Shown one piece after another: positions 16,808 to 25,948 of a stretch of DNA of 38,054 bases (within the stretch, counting starts at the first letter, position 1; each line of letters opens with the position of its first letter). The stretch spans positions 1 through 38,054 of the forward strand of contig DAIDKJ010000002.1 in the NCBI GenBank assembly GCA_027450105.1. Direction: 5' to 3'. The stretch is from Ferrovum sp. GTDB lineage: Bacteria > Pseudomonadota > Gammaproteobacteria > Burkholderiales > Ferrovaceae. The notes below the pieces were generated by a model that did not search any database, was not told the origin of the DNA, and saw nothing but the letters and a program-made list of their open reading frames with translations. The position numbers were made by a program, and so were the translations under genes.

Positions 16808-17020
16808 TCAATTCAGATGGATCGTGTCCGCCTCGAAGTTAGGGAGGGCCTCCTTCAACGCCTTGGCGTAAGCCATGCGGGCCGTCTGCAAGGCAGCCAC
16901 CAACCCTTGCAGACGGGTAAGCTCGCTATCCACAAAATGCAGACTGGCCAGCTGGGCTCTGGCATCTGCAGACAACTGTTCCAGTTCATACTCCGTGTCA
17001 TCGATTCTGATGGTTGGCAT
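16808..17020 (-). CDS. Small coiled-coil protein, DUF6447-like
   Basis: The 70-residue protein starts PTIRIDDTEYELEQLS and continues with a helix rich in Ala, Leu and Gln, including SELTRLQGLVAALQTARMAY. From memory this matches the small DUF6447 family, which is often next to glycosyltransferase or TPR genes. I placed the start at the ATG at 17020, where AAGGA lies six bases upstream; the ATG two codons earlier would directly abut that site. It lies 21 bases before the TPR-glycosyltransferase gene and is likely cotranscribed with it. Function unknown. Confidence 0.75.
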   Translation of the reverse strand: MPTIRIDDTEYELEQLSADARAQLASLHFVDSELTRLQGLVAALQTARMAYAKALKEALPNFEADTIHLN

Positions 17021-17207
17021 GGTCATTCCTTGTCGTTTGGTTAAAAGAAGGCGGTCTACAAACCATTTCCGGCCTGCAGGCTACTCGAAAACCGGCAGTG
17101 TAAGCATTGGTTGGGATGCGCGCAAATAGCGAATCCAGACATCATAAAACACTTAGGCGAGTTACTACGCCCGCAGTAAAGCCCAAATGGAGGGCATAAT
17201 GGTCTGA

Positions 17208-20063
17208 TCAACGGCCATCAGACATTGGAACCGGTGGAATCAATGGGTAGCGCACGATTTCCGATGGATAAAAAATACCGCCACGCAATGAAAGATTGGG
17301 AGAGCAGGCAGGATCGTTCTGAAGGATTTCTGGCCAGCGTGCTGACATGGCCGCCATTTCTTTCTGGTACGATTTGTCTTGCTCCGGGTTATTCTCAGCG
17401 CCGGTGTCGGAAGACTTGCAGCAAGTCATTTCAGCATAAGGCGTCCAGACATTGCGATAGCCCGCAGATTGAAGTCGAAGACAAAAATCCACATCATTGA
17501 ATGCCATGGGTAGGGTTTCATCGAAGCCGCCCAATTGTTCAAATAAACTTTTTCGTACCAGAAGGCATGCGGCCGTCACGGCGCTCCAGGATTGTTGCAG
17601 CACTGCCCGTCCAAAGTAACCGGCATGGCCGTGCGGCAGACCTCTGTGAGGATAGTCTGTCAACCCCCCCACACCAATGACGATACCCGCATGCTCCAGA
17701 GTACCATTGGGATACCATAGACGTGCGCCTACGGCGCCAACACCTGGACGTGCCCCCTGGGAAACCATCTCCTCAAGCCAATCGGGTGTAATGATTTTAA
17801 TGTCGCTATTCATTAAACAAAGGAACTCACCATTAGCCCGTTTAGCGGCTACATTATTGAGCGTGGAAAAATTAAACTGTCCTTCATCACGCAGAACACG
17901 TACCCCCCTGGCCTGAAGGTGTTCGAGTCGACTCAGTGATTTCTGTTGCGTACTTCCATTGTCGACCACAATGACTTCGTATCGGGGGTAAGTAGTTTTC
18001 TTGAAAATGAAATTCACACAGTCTTCCGGCAAATGTGCACAGTTGCGCGCATGAATGATAAGGCTGACCAGCGGTTGCGGTGACGGGCATTCAAATTTCA
18101 CCCGCTGGTGGGGTAACGCTTCAGGGCAGGAGAGTACCTCACCCGACAGATGAAGTCGTTGCAAATGGTCCCTAACTGCCCGTTTGGCCGAATCCAGAGC
18201 ATACGGCTTTTCATCGACATGCACTGATGTGCTCCCGGGTATCATGCGCCAGTGATAAAGTACCCGTGGAATGTGAATGATCTGTGCGGGTGTTAAACAC
18301 GTAATGGCGCGCAAAGCCAGATCGTAGTCTTGAGAGCCTTCATATCCTTCGCGAAACCCCCCCAACCCCACGATGAGTTCGCGGCGATATCCTCCCAGAT
18401 GACTGATCATGTTTTGTGCCAGCATCAAATCCGGGTTGAAATCAGATTTGAAATAAGGGTCAATGCGCAATCCGGATTCGTTGAGTTTATCTTCATCTGA
18501 GTAAATGATCCCGGCATCGGGGTGGCTAACAAGTGCATGTGCCATGTACCATAACGCCAGAGGATGTAACAGGTCATCATGGTCAAGCAACGCAATAAAC
18601 TCACCTCTGGCCAATGCCAACGCAGAGTTACTGGCTGCGCTGATATGCCCATTCACGCTTCTTTTGACCCAACGAATTCGACTTTCGGCCATTGCCCGAT
18701 CTGTCAGGAATTCATCCAACTCAGGACTATTGCTGGCGTCATCTGCAATACAAAGCTCCCAGTGGGGGTAAACCTGATTGCGCACGCTATCAATGGCGGC
18801 CTGCAAGTACGAAAGATTAGAGCGGTAAGTCGGCATCACAACGGAAATCAGCGGCGTTTTTGGCCAATCGGATAATTGTGCCGACATGAGGGCATAATCA
18901 CCCGATGTCGGCTCGTTCATGGCAATCCATTTCGCATAGTCGACTTCGGGCGGTTGCAGTTTGGCCTTGCCGATTTCGGCACTCAACCCTGAAAGGCCAT
19001 GCTCATGCAGAACATGCCATCCCCGAAAACCTGCACGACGGGCCCATCCCGGTTCACGCACTGCGCGTCTCAATACTCGACCCATGAGTTTCAAGGCACG
19101 CAGTGGGGCTGTAATACGCCAACTGGTACTGGCATAGAGGTCTCTTATCTCCTTATCATGCAGGGATTTCAGCATATTGACACGGACCTGGAGATCATGG
19201 ACCAGGGTTTGGGCTTGTGCCAATTCATCTTCGAGCCGACGCAGTTTTTCTTGAGAAGCGATCCTTGCATTTTCGCTTTGCAAGAGCTCTTTCCGGGATG
19301 CGTTCAATTGATTGTTGGCTTGCAGAAACTGATCACGGAACTCCTGATATCGCCACACGCGCTCCATGATTGCACTGGATTGCTCAGGTGACCAACGTTG
19401 GCTCCATTTGTGGTAAATACGCTGGGCTTGGTGATTAAAAAACGGCACTAGTTGATGAACTCCGGAACTGTCATGCACGCGATAACAAGCGGTAATTTGC
19501 GGAACGTGAATGAAAGTTCCGTGTTGCGCCACCTGAAGCCAGAAATCCCAATCCTCGTACAAATCCAGCGTTTCATCAAAACGGCAACCAGACAGGATAA
19601 CCTCACGGCGGAATAAAACGCTATGCAGCGGCATTAAATTTCCCGCCTGCAGTTGAATGGGGTCAAACTCCAAAGAGAATACCGTTCCTCGAGATTCTCC
19701 CTGCGCATGACATAACTGTACATCGCTATAGGCGGCCAAGGCTTCCGGGTGATCGTTCAAGGCTTGTAGCAACCCAGACAGATGACCGGCGAGCAACCAA
19801 TCATCGTCATCCAGAAACAGTAGCCAGTCTCCCGTGGCTTGACCCAACGCCCGATTGGCCGCCACGCTTCGTGATAACGGTATATCTGAAGTAACCAGGC
19901 GCTGTGCCAGATGAATCTCCAACTGCGGAAGAGGCCCGTGATTTGGAACTGCAGCGATGACGATCACTTCCATATCCGGTATTTTCTGAAGTGCCACCGA
20001 TAGCAGCGCCTGAGCCAGATATTGAGTACGTCCAAGACTTCTTATCAGAACGGAAATATGCAT
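17208..20063 (-). CDS. Large glycosyltransferase with three GT2 domains
   Basis: The 951-residue cytoplasmic protein holds three GT-A fold GT2 domains. Domain 1 (about 2-225) has the metal-binding DDDD at 85-88. A coiled coil (about 240-310) and the linker ASTSWRITAPLRAL (311-324) follow; this linker is typical of multi-domain polysaccharide transferases. Domain 2 (about 404-612) begins LISVVMPTYRSN and has DHDD at 494-497. Domain 3 (about 664-890) begins PLVSLIIHARN and has the degenerate NSD at about 754. Such enzymes usually add successive sugars of one glycan. It follows the rhamnosyltransferase-like gene by 76 bases and probably shares its transcript. No ribosome site is evident at the ATG. 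Confidence 0.9.
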   Translation of the reverse strand: MHISVLIRSLGRTQYLAQALLSVALQKIPDMEVIVIAAVPNHGPLPQLEIHLAQRLVTSDIPLSRSVAANRALGQATGDWLLFLDDDDWLLAGHLSGLLQALNDHPEALAAYSDVQLCHAQGESRGTVFSLEFDPIQLQAGNLMPLHSVLFRREVILSGCRFDETLDLYEDWDFWLQVAQHGTFIHVPQITACYRVHDSSGVHQLVPFFNHQAQRIYHKWSQRWSPEQSSAIMERVWRYQEFRDQFLQANNQLNASRKELLQSENARIASQEKLRRLEDELAQAQTLVHDLQVRVNMLKSLHDKEIRDLYASTSWRITAPLRALKLMGRVLRRAVREPGWARRAGFRGWHVLHEHGLSGLSAEIGKAKLQPPEVDYAKWIAMNEPTSGDYALMSAQLSDWPKTPLISVVMPTYRSNLSYLQAAIDSVRNQVYPHWELCIADDASNSPELDEFLTDRAMAESRIRWVKRSVNGHISAASNSALALARGEFIALLDHDDLLHPLALWYMAHALVSHPDAGIIYSDEDKLNESGLRIDPYFKSDFNPDLMLAQNMISHLGGYRRELIVGLGGFREGYEGSQDYDLALRAITCLTPAQIIHIPRVLYHWRMIPGSTSVHVDEKPYALDSAKRAVRDHLQRLHLSGEVLSCPEALPHQRVKFECPSPQPLVSLIIHARNCAHLPEDCVNFIFKKTTYPRYEVIVVDNGSTQQKSLSRLEHLQARGVRVLRDEGQFNFSTLNNVAAKRANGEFLCLMNSDIKIITPDWLEEMVSQGARPGVGAVGARLWYPNGTLEHAGIVIGVGGLTDYPHRGLPHGHAGYFGRAVLQQSWSAVTAACLLVRKSLFEQLGGFDETLPMAFNDVDFCLRLQSAGYRNVWTPYAEMTCCKSSDTGAENNPEQDKSYQKEMAAMSARWPEILQNDPACSPNLSLRGGIFYPSEIVRYPLIPPVPMSDGR

Positions 20064-20139
20064 GCGGCATTCAGTGGCAAGTTAGAGTGGGCAAGAAAGG
20101 TTAGCATGCCCGATTCATAAAGTTGTCCGAGACGGTCCA

Positions 20140-21075
20140 TTACAATACCAGTTTGCCCGTCTTTCCGTGTAAACCATCCCGTAATCCCCGCATCATCATT
20201 TTGATACAGCAAATCCGTTGCTCGGAAAACAGTGCGTAAAAATACAATACTCTGAGTAGCCGAAGACATTCGGCAATTCTCCAGCGCCATGGCAAGTAGG
20301 GTTTTTGCAGTAGCAGCAAACTGTTGCGACAAATGTAGTAGTACCTGAAAGGTGCATGAAAGGAAACAATACGCCAACGCCCAAACCAGAAACGCCTGCG
20401 TTCATTTCCCAACGAATGGACCATGCGCGCCGAACAAGCTCCAAACAGCCGATAACCCTTGGCTTTGGCCCGAAAACACCATTCGGTGTCCACGTGGTCA
20501 ATAAACAGGCTTTCATCCATGAAACCAATGGATTGCAATGCTCTCAAAGACATCAGTGTACCCGAGGAAATCAGAAAGTCCACTTCCACACAGGCCTCTC
20601 TTCCGTCACAAGGAGTGCGCACATATCCCAGCCAACCCAAGCGCACAAAACCATTCTGCGTCAATTGAAAGTCATCACCATAAGAAGAACCCACAGCCGC
20701 CAGTTTCATTCCCGCCTTTTCTGCCATCACAGCCATTTCTTGCAAATGAGAGACCATGTCGGTTGCCGGAATGCTGTCCTGATCCATTAGGAGCGCATAA
20801 CTGGCACCATAGGCCAATGCCTGGGCCAACCCCGCATTGAGCGCAGAACCCACTCCCCGATTTTCGGGAAAATTAATCTGATTGACCTGACAACCGTATG
20901 CTTGCAATTCGGGTCGTTTCACTGAAGCATTATCCACCACCCAGACTGTGTGGACCTGGTTGAGCAAAGCGTCGATTTGACGCGACAAAAGGTCTGTGTC
21001 CGGATTGAACGTCACAATGACAGCATGAACCAAAGTAAACGGCTTTGAGCTCTCTGTGAAGTCACCAGTGTTCAC
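20140..21075 (-). CDS. Rhamnosyltransferase-like GT2 glycosyltransferase
   Basis: The 311-residue protein has a single GT2 domain: LVHAVIVTFNPD opening the Rossmann-like half, VVDNAS, the metal site DQDS at about 98-101, and the acceptor-side motif DHVDTEWCFRAKAKGYRLFG, which is characteristic of RfbF/WbbL-type rhamnosyltransferases. A basic, hydrophobic C-terminus may hold it to the membrane. I prefer the GTG at 21075 (AAGG eight bases upstream) over the TTG at 21114. It lies about 90 bases after the metalloprotease-like gene and 76 before the triple GT2 gene. Confidence 0.85.
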   Translation of the reverse strand: MNTGDFTESSKPFTLVHAVIVTFNPDTDLLSRQIDALLNQVHTVWVVDNASVKRPELQAYGCQVNQINFPENRGVGSALNAGLAQALAYGASYALLMDQDSIPATDMVSHLQEMAVMAEKAGMKLAAVGSSYGDDFQLTQNGFVRLGWLGYVRTPCDGREACVEVDFLISSGTLMSLRALQSIGFMDESLFIDHVDTEWCFRAKAKGYRLFGACSARMVHSLGNERRRFWFGRWRIVSFHAPFRYYYICRNSLLLLQKPYLPWRWRIAECLRLLRVLYFYALFSEQRICCIKMMMRGLRDGLHGKTGKLVL

Positions 21076-21165
21076 TGATCCCGCCTTGAAAATTTGCAGA
21101 TTTGATCGATACAATAGGCCATCATCCGCCTGGTCCCTCCAACCCGACAGATGGCCCGGAAAGGT

Positions 21166-23796
21166 TCAGACAGCCTGATCAAAAGGCTGAGTCAGGACAC
21201 CCGCAATCCCCACCGTAGCAGTAGCCAGAGAAACCGGAGCGGAATTGGCAGCAAGGCTGGAGTACTGATGAGCCGCAACGATATTGGTATCCAGGTTAGC
21301 CGCAATGCCACCGTAGATTGCATACACCGGGTTTGTCGAGGTCATGGTGGCCAGGGCATTGACCAACCAATTAACGCCAAAGCCAAGTCCTCCCGCTGCC
21401 TTTATTCCGGGATCGTTTTGAATCAGATAGAGCATGGCCTGATAAAGTCCAGCCTCGCCATTGGCCGGGTCGGTTGCCGCACCATTATCCCCCGTAGTGG
21501 AAAGTCCCAGGTGGTTAAAAACGGCCGTCAGTCCGCTGGTCGCGTTGGTCAGGCCGGACTGTGTTAGCAGAAGGTTGGCAAGTGCTGTGCCACTCAATGC
21601 ATTTTGCTGGATGGTTGCGCTCAATGATGCGCCAGGCGCCTGTGCGTTGACGGCCACAAAAAGCGCATCGACAGTCGCCTCAGCAGTCAATGCCCCGCCA
21701 CTTGAAGTAAGCGCTGGCCCCACATACAGTGATTTATCCGAGAATTTAAGAAATGTCACGTTTTGCAGGTTGGCATCCCCGTTGGTACCAGAGGTATCGT
21801 GGACGGTATACCCACTCCCGTTGGACTGAAGGGTGTAATTGGACATAGGCCCGGTAAAGCTAACCAATGTACTCGCACCCCCGCCAACAATGCTGGCACT
21901 GGATGCTCCCATCAAAATGGTTTCATTTTGACTGCCGCAATTGATGATGTCGTTCCCGCTGCTCCCACAAACAACGGTATCCGCTTGTGTGCCCAGCCAA
22001 ACCGTGGTGTCTCCATTGGGTAGCGCAATCGTGGTGTTACCAGCACCTCCCGTAAACTGGGAAACGCCCGATGACGTCAGGATGGTGGCATAGTCAACCC
22101 CGTTGGAAGTGGAAGTGGCACCGTACACGGGCGCACTGCTGCCATCACTGATGCCGGCTATCCCGTTAGCCACAAAGTTGCTCCAGGTGGCCGTCAACGG
22201 CGCAATATCTGCGGCTGATGCCACTGTGGTATTGACCTGCGAAGTGGTTTGCATCTGGCCGGAAAGCAGATTATCCGCAGTGTACGCTTGAATCGTGCCA
22301 ATCTGGGTAGACACACCAGTTACATCATTGAGTACGCTGGCGCTGATGGTGTTGCCCGACTGCGTGAGGGTAAAGGTATAGGGATTATTTGCGGCAAAGT
22401 TGAAGGGCAGGTTCTCCTGAACCGTTGGGTTGGAACCGGCATATGTATTAACCGAACCATGAAGCCCCACAGTACCGCTGTATGCATTCCAGACGTCAAA
22501 ACTTACAGAACTGCCCAAGCCTCCACTCTGGTTTCCATAGCCGTTGCTATCAATTCCGATCAGGCCCATATCGCCCGTTTGGGCACCATAAAAATACAGT
22601 CCCCACGTATATGGCGTGCCATTAGCCGGTAGCTTGTCTACGGAAAAATTGAATGACAGAGCGTTGGCAGTACCCGAATTAAGCGCGGAAAATTGTGTAC
22701 TGGAAATGAATCCCGGCACAAATGGCGACCCACCCACGGTAACCGTATAATAGGCTTGGCCATTGTCAACATTCACCAGCGCCGAGGTGGAACCCGTATC
22801 GGCCACATTGGAGGCCACACCCAAGGTAATGGACGCCGTACCATTGGCATTGATGGTTGTCGTGCCATTGAGCGCACCCGTGAGCAGCGCATCCGGGGAA
22901 AGACCACTGATACTGTAATTGGCAACAGTTCCCGGAAAGACATCCAGGGTTTGAAGCGTGAGCGTGATGCTGGAACCCGGGTTAACGGTCGTCGGTCCAG
23001 TGAGATTGTAGGCGGGGGCCATTTTAAATCCCAGGGACGCCATGACCAGCAAATCGGTAAACGTCAATTTTCCCTGTACCCCGGGAGATGCGCTTCCAAA
23101 GGAATCCCCCGAAACTCCCGAACCCCAGTCTGCCGTATCGTTTACCGAATCAAAAGCATTGAGACTGGTGTTCCCATTGTCGAGAGAAAAGTACTCCGGC
23201 AAGGAGCCGGTAGTTTGCAGTTGGCCGGGAGCGGCATAGGTGTAGAGATTAAGCGGATCGTACACACCCGTATTGTAAAAACTCACCCGTCCCAAGGCAT
23301 GCGTGATTTCATGCATGGCCGCTGCGAACAGATCGTACTGGGAGGAACCCACCGTGGTGCCATATGACCAGTTATCACTGGCATTAAAACCGATCTCTCC
23401 TTGAACCGACGTGCCACTGAACAAACTGCCCAGTCCCAAGGCCATGGCTTCCGCCGGCGAGATTTCCCAAGTGCCAAAAGCTGCCATGGGATCGTTAGCC
23501 GGCAAAACGCTGGCCAATTGTGGAAGACCGTTGGACTGTGCCGAACTGGTTAGTGCGTTCACCAGCTGGGAATAGCTGAGCCCACTGGTGGTACTGGGCG
23601 CTCCCGTAGCGGCCGCGTTGGTCGGGATGGGGGTCCCCCCGGTCTCACCCCACCCCACCTGTAATGTCACCGAAACAGGATTGGCGATGGCGTTACCAAT
23701 GAAGTTGGCCGCCGCTTGAACAGTGGCTTTGAAAGCAGCCTCGTTGGGTGCTGTATTGACGGAGGAATCCCAGACCAGATTGATCTGCAAAATCAC
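21166..23796 (-). CDS. Leaderless metalloprotease-like exoprotein with beta-roll remnants
   Basis: The 876-residue protein has no signal peptide and is rich in Gly, Ser, Thr and Asn, as type I secretion substrates are. A zinc motif HEITHALGR lies at 162-170 in an N-terminal domain of about 260 residues that resembles the NF038122-type secreted metalloproteases. A beta-sandwich repeat (about 262-355), a concanavalin-like region (about 365-545) and a Gly/Asp-rich segment with decayed RTX-like repeats (about 580-645, GGAGNTT, GSSGNDIINCG) follow. The piece NYTLQSNGSGYTV...LKFSDKSLYVG (653-692) and the C-terminal DUF4214-like helices are usual in such exoproteins. The third zinc ligand is not obvious. 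GTG start at 23796 with AGGA just upstream. No type I exporter genes lie in this window. Confidence 0.75.
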   Translation of the reverse strand: MILQINLVWDSSVNTAPNEAAFKATVQAAANFIGNAIANPVSVTLQVGWGETGGTPIPTNAAATGAPSTTSGLSYSQLVNALTSSAQSNGLPQLASVLPANDPMAAFGTWEISPAEAMALGLGSLFSGTSVQGEIGFNASDNWSYGTTVGSSQYDLFAAAMHEITHALGRVSFYNTGVYDPLNLYTYAAPGQLQTTGSLPEYFSLDNGNTSLNAFDSVNDTADWGSGVSGDSFGSASPGVQGKLTFTDLLVMASLGFKMAPAYNLTGPTTVNPGSSITLTLQTLDVFPGTVANYSISGLSPDALLTGALNGTTTINANGTASITLGVASNVADTGSTSALVNVDNGQAYYTVTVGGSPFVPGFISSTQFSALNSGTANALSFNFSVDKLPANGTPYTWGLYFYGAQTGDMGLIGIDSNGYGNQSGGLGSSVSFDVWNAYSGTVGLHGSVNTYAGSNPTVQENLPFNFAANNPYTFTLTQSGNTISASVLNDVTGVSTQIGTIQAYTADNLLSGQMQTTSQVNTTVASAADIAPLTATWSNFVANGIAGISDGSSAPVYGATSTSNGVDYATILTSSGVSQFTGGAGNTTIALPNGDTTVWLGTQADTVVCGSSGNDIINCGSQNETILMGASSASIVGGGASTLVSFTGPMSNYTLQSNGSGYTVHDTSGTNGDANLQNVTFLKFSDKSLYVGPALTSSGGALTAEATVDALFVAVNAQAPGASLSATIQQNALSGTALANLLLTQSGLTNATSGLTAVFNHLGLSTTGDNGAATDPANGEAGLYQAMLYLIQNDPGIKAAGGLGFGVNWLVNALATMTSTNPVYAIYGGIAANLDTNIVAAHQYSSLAANSAPVSLATATVGIAGVLTQPFDQAV

Positions 23797-24022
23797 ACAT
23801 CCTTTGGAATATGCAGTTTGAGAATTCTACCGGATTCCCCACCGTAATATCACCTTGTATGTTATAAACATCCTGTGGATTGGGCTGTCTTGAACATGAC
23901 CCCAAGCGCAAAATCTTGGGATATGTGTCTGTTCGTGCTCCTTATTCTGTTACCCGGGAACCCCCAAAATCCGCATAGATTCGACTTCCATTGATGTGCC
24001 AAACCGGGAGCCTGTGATCAGC
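23797..24022. promoter_or_regulatory. Divergent intergenic region with a hairpin
   Basis: This 226-base gap separates the minus-strand metalloprotease gene from the plus-strand exoprotein genes, so it must hold promoters for both. CCCAAG at 23901-23906 pairs with CTTGGG at 23915-23920 around an eight-base loop. A near-palindrome, ATGTTATAAACAT, lies at about 23857-23869 and on the minus strand contains TATAAC, a fair -10 box, but no matching -35 box at 16-18 bases. No element can be assigned with confidence. Confidence 0.35.
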
Positions 24023-25948
24023 ATGAATCAACGCTTGGACATTTTTCTGGACGACACGCCTCTTACGAAACCGAGAAGCAGGTTTTTATTCTGGCTGCTT
24101 GCTGTCTTTCTGCCGATTTCCAGTTCTGTTTTTCCAGTGTTGGCCGATGATGTCTTCGATGCCACTGCCGGTATTTTAAAAGTCCCCGCCGTAGCTGTAG
24201 GCACCTCGATTAATAACAATACGGTTTATACCGATTTAACCCTGACGTTGGGGCAGGTTATTCGTGTCAGTTCCGGTCCCCCTAATGGCACAATCGATAT
24301 TTTTGATGGCGGTTATCTCTACATCCCTTCGGTTTCCGTCTTCGGAAATGTATACACCAACGTAGTGGCCACAATTTCAAAAGTGCTAACCATTGGCGGC
24401 GCTACTCCCTACGTCAACCCGTTGACCATGCCCATGGTCGTGACTCCCTTCCAACCACCGTCCGCACAGTCGGGAGCACCTTATTCCCTCGCTTTGGGGG
24501 CAACCGGTTCCGGGCCATTTCAATGGAGTGCGAGCACAGTCGCACCAGGCTCGACAAATAACCATCTTACCCTGTCTACAAACTCCGGAATTCTTGGCGG
24601 AACACCTTATTACACTGGAAATCAACCGCTATTGATTACTGCAACGCGTCAGGATGGGGCTGCTCAGAACATCCAAACCGAGTTGGTCATTTCAGGCATT
24701 GGCAGCACTCAGAACATTACCAATACGCCCAGTGCCGGTCAGCAGAACCAGTCCTATTTATGGCAGGCAGAAACCACTTGGGGTTATACAGGAAGCAATC
24801 TGGGGTGCACTCCAGACCTGAGCTTTATCTTTGGATCCATCCCACCAGGCCTCACCTACAACCCCCTCTATGTCGGTTATCAAAATAATGATACGTTTAC
24901 AGGGGTGCCCACCTTTGCGGGGGCCTACACCTTTACGCTATTTGGTTCCCCCGGAAGCAATTTATGCGCCCCAGATTCCACTAACCTCAGCACCGTAACC
25001 ATCACCATCAATTCGAGCTCCACCGCTTCTGTCCCCAAGGGGAGTTCTGGCTGGACAAGGGCAACATCTTCTCCCGTGCTATCTGTATCTCCCGCGGGAT
25101 GGGACAGTTTCACGCTGGGATCACCTTCAGTCCTCAATTTCGGCGCAGCATATTATCTGTACTATGAGGGCCTTAATTCCACAACAGCCACCCATGCCAT
25201 TGGTGTGGCCATTTCCAGCGATGGCATCCATTGGACCAAACAAGCCAATCCCGTTCTGTCTCCGGGCGGACCGGGAGCATGGGATATGGGTGAAGTACGT
25301 TACCCTACAATAACCAATAACGGACAGTCTCTGGTAATGATATATCAAGGTTGGGGAGGAAATGGAGCCGCTCTGGGCATGGCAAGTTCGACCGACGGCC
25401 TCCACTGGATCAAACAGCAAGGCTATGTCAGTGTGTTAAAGGGCGTTGTGGGTGATGCTTATGTACCAGCCAGCCTACTTTATATCAACGGACAGTATCT
25501 CCTGTACTACTCCTCGGATGGTTCCATCGGCCTGATGACCTCAACAGACGCCATCCATTGGAGCGACAAGGGTTTCGTGTTCAATGGAAATGGGGCGGTG
25601 CAAATTTCTCGTGCTTCTGTTGTATACGATGGTAGTACCTATCGCATGTGGTATACAAGAACTGTAGACGCAAACGATGGGACGGCTGCAAATTCCGGCA
25701 TCTACGCAGTGATGATTGGTTACGCTGACTCAGCGGATGGGATCACCTGGAAGACTTACGGCAATCCGATTTTTACTGCGGGGGCCTCAGGTACCTGGGA
25801 TCGCCCTGGCGTAGGAGATCCAACGGTCTATTACGACGGAATCAACTTTCACATGTGGTACGTGGGGGGACGAGAAAACCTTTCTATTCAATCGTATCTG
25901 TACGATGCTTTTGTCGAAGGAAACATTGGATATGCAACAACCCATTAA
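24023..25948 (+). CDS. Exported protein: paired N-terminal module, Ig-like region, five-bladed propeller
   Basis: The 641-residue product has a signal peptide (hydrophobic core about 22-37, cut near VLA). Two copies of a 35-44-residue module follow at about 42-85 and 91-127 (FDATAGILKVPAVAVG... and FDGGYLYIPSVSVFG...). Residues about 140-335 hold putative-Ig-like (He_PIG type) beta domains. From about 343 to the end a beta-propeller like the GH43/GH32 clan shows repeated blades with SSDGIHWTK, SSTDGLHWIK, STDAIHWSD and SADGITWKT. A sugar-binding or sugar-cleaving role is plausible, but I cannot point to catalytic acids. The ATG at 24023 is chosen; GTGs at 23996 and 24014 are in frame. It overlaps the next gene by 17 bases. 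Confidence 0.8.
   Translation: MNQRLDIFLDDTPLTKPRSRFLFWLLAVFLPISSSVFPVLADDVFDATAGILKVPAVAVGTSINNNTVYTDLTLTLGQVIRVSSGPPNGTIDIFDGGYLYIPSVSVFGNVYTNVVATISKVLTIGGATPYVNPLTMPMVVTPFQPPSAQSGAPYSLALGATGSGPFQWSASTVAPGSTNNHLTLSTNSGILGGTPYYTGNQPLLITATRQDGAAQNIQTELVISGIGSTQNITNTPSAGQQNQSYLWQAETTWGYTGSNLGCTPDLSFIFGSIPPGLTYNPLYVGYQNNDTFTGVPTFAGAYTFTLFGSPGSNLCAPDSTNLSTVTITINSSSTASVPKGSSGWTRATSSPVLSVSPAGWDSFTLGSPSVLNFGAAYYLYYEGLNSTTATHAIGVAISSDGIHWTKQANPVLSPGGPGAWDMGEVRYPTITNNGQSLVMIYQGWGGNGAALGMASSTDGLHWIKQQGYVSVLKGVVGDAYVPASLLYINGQYLLYYSSDGSIGLMTSTDAIHWSDKGFVFNGNGAVQISRASVVYDGSTYRMWYTRTVDANDGTAANSGIYAVMIGYADSADGITWKTYGNPIFTAGASGTWDRPGVGDPTVYYDGINFHMWYVGGRENLSIQSYLYDAFVEGNIGYATTH

Noticed and set aside
20045..20377. 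110-residue minus-strand frame across the gap between the two GT2 genes
   Set aside because: It overlaps the rhamnosyltransferase-like gene in another frame and shows no domain; it is a shadow frame.
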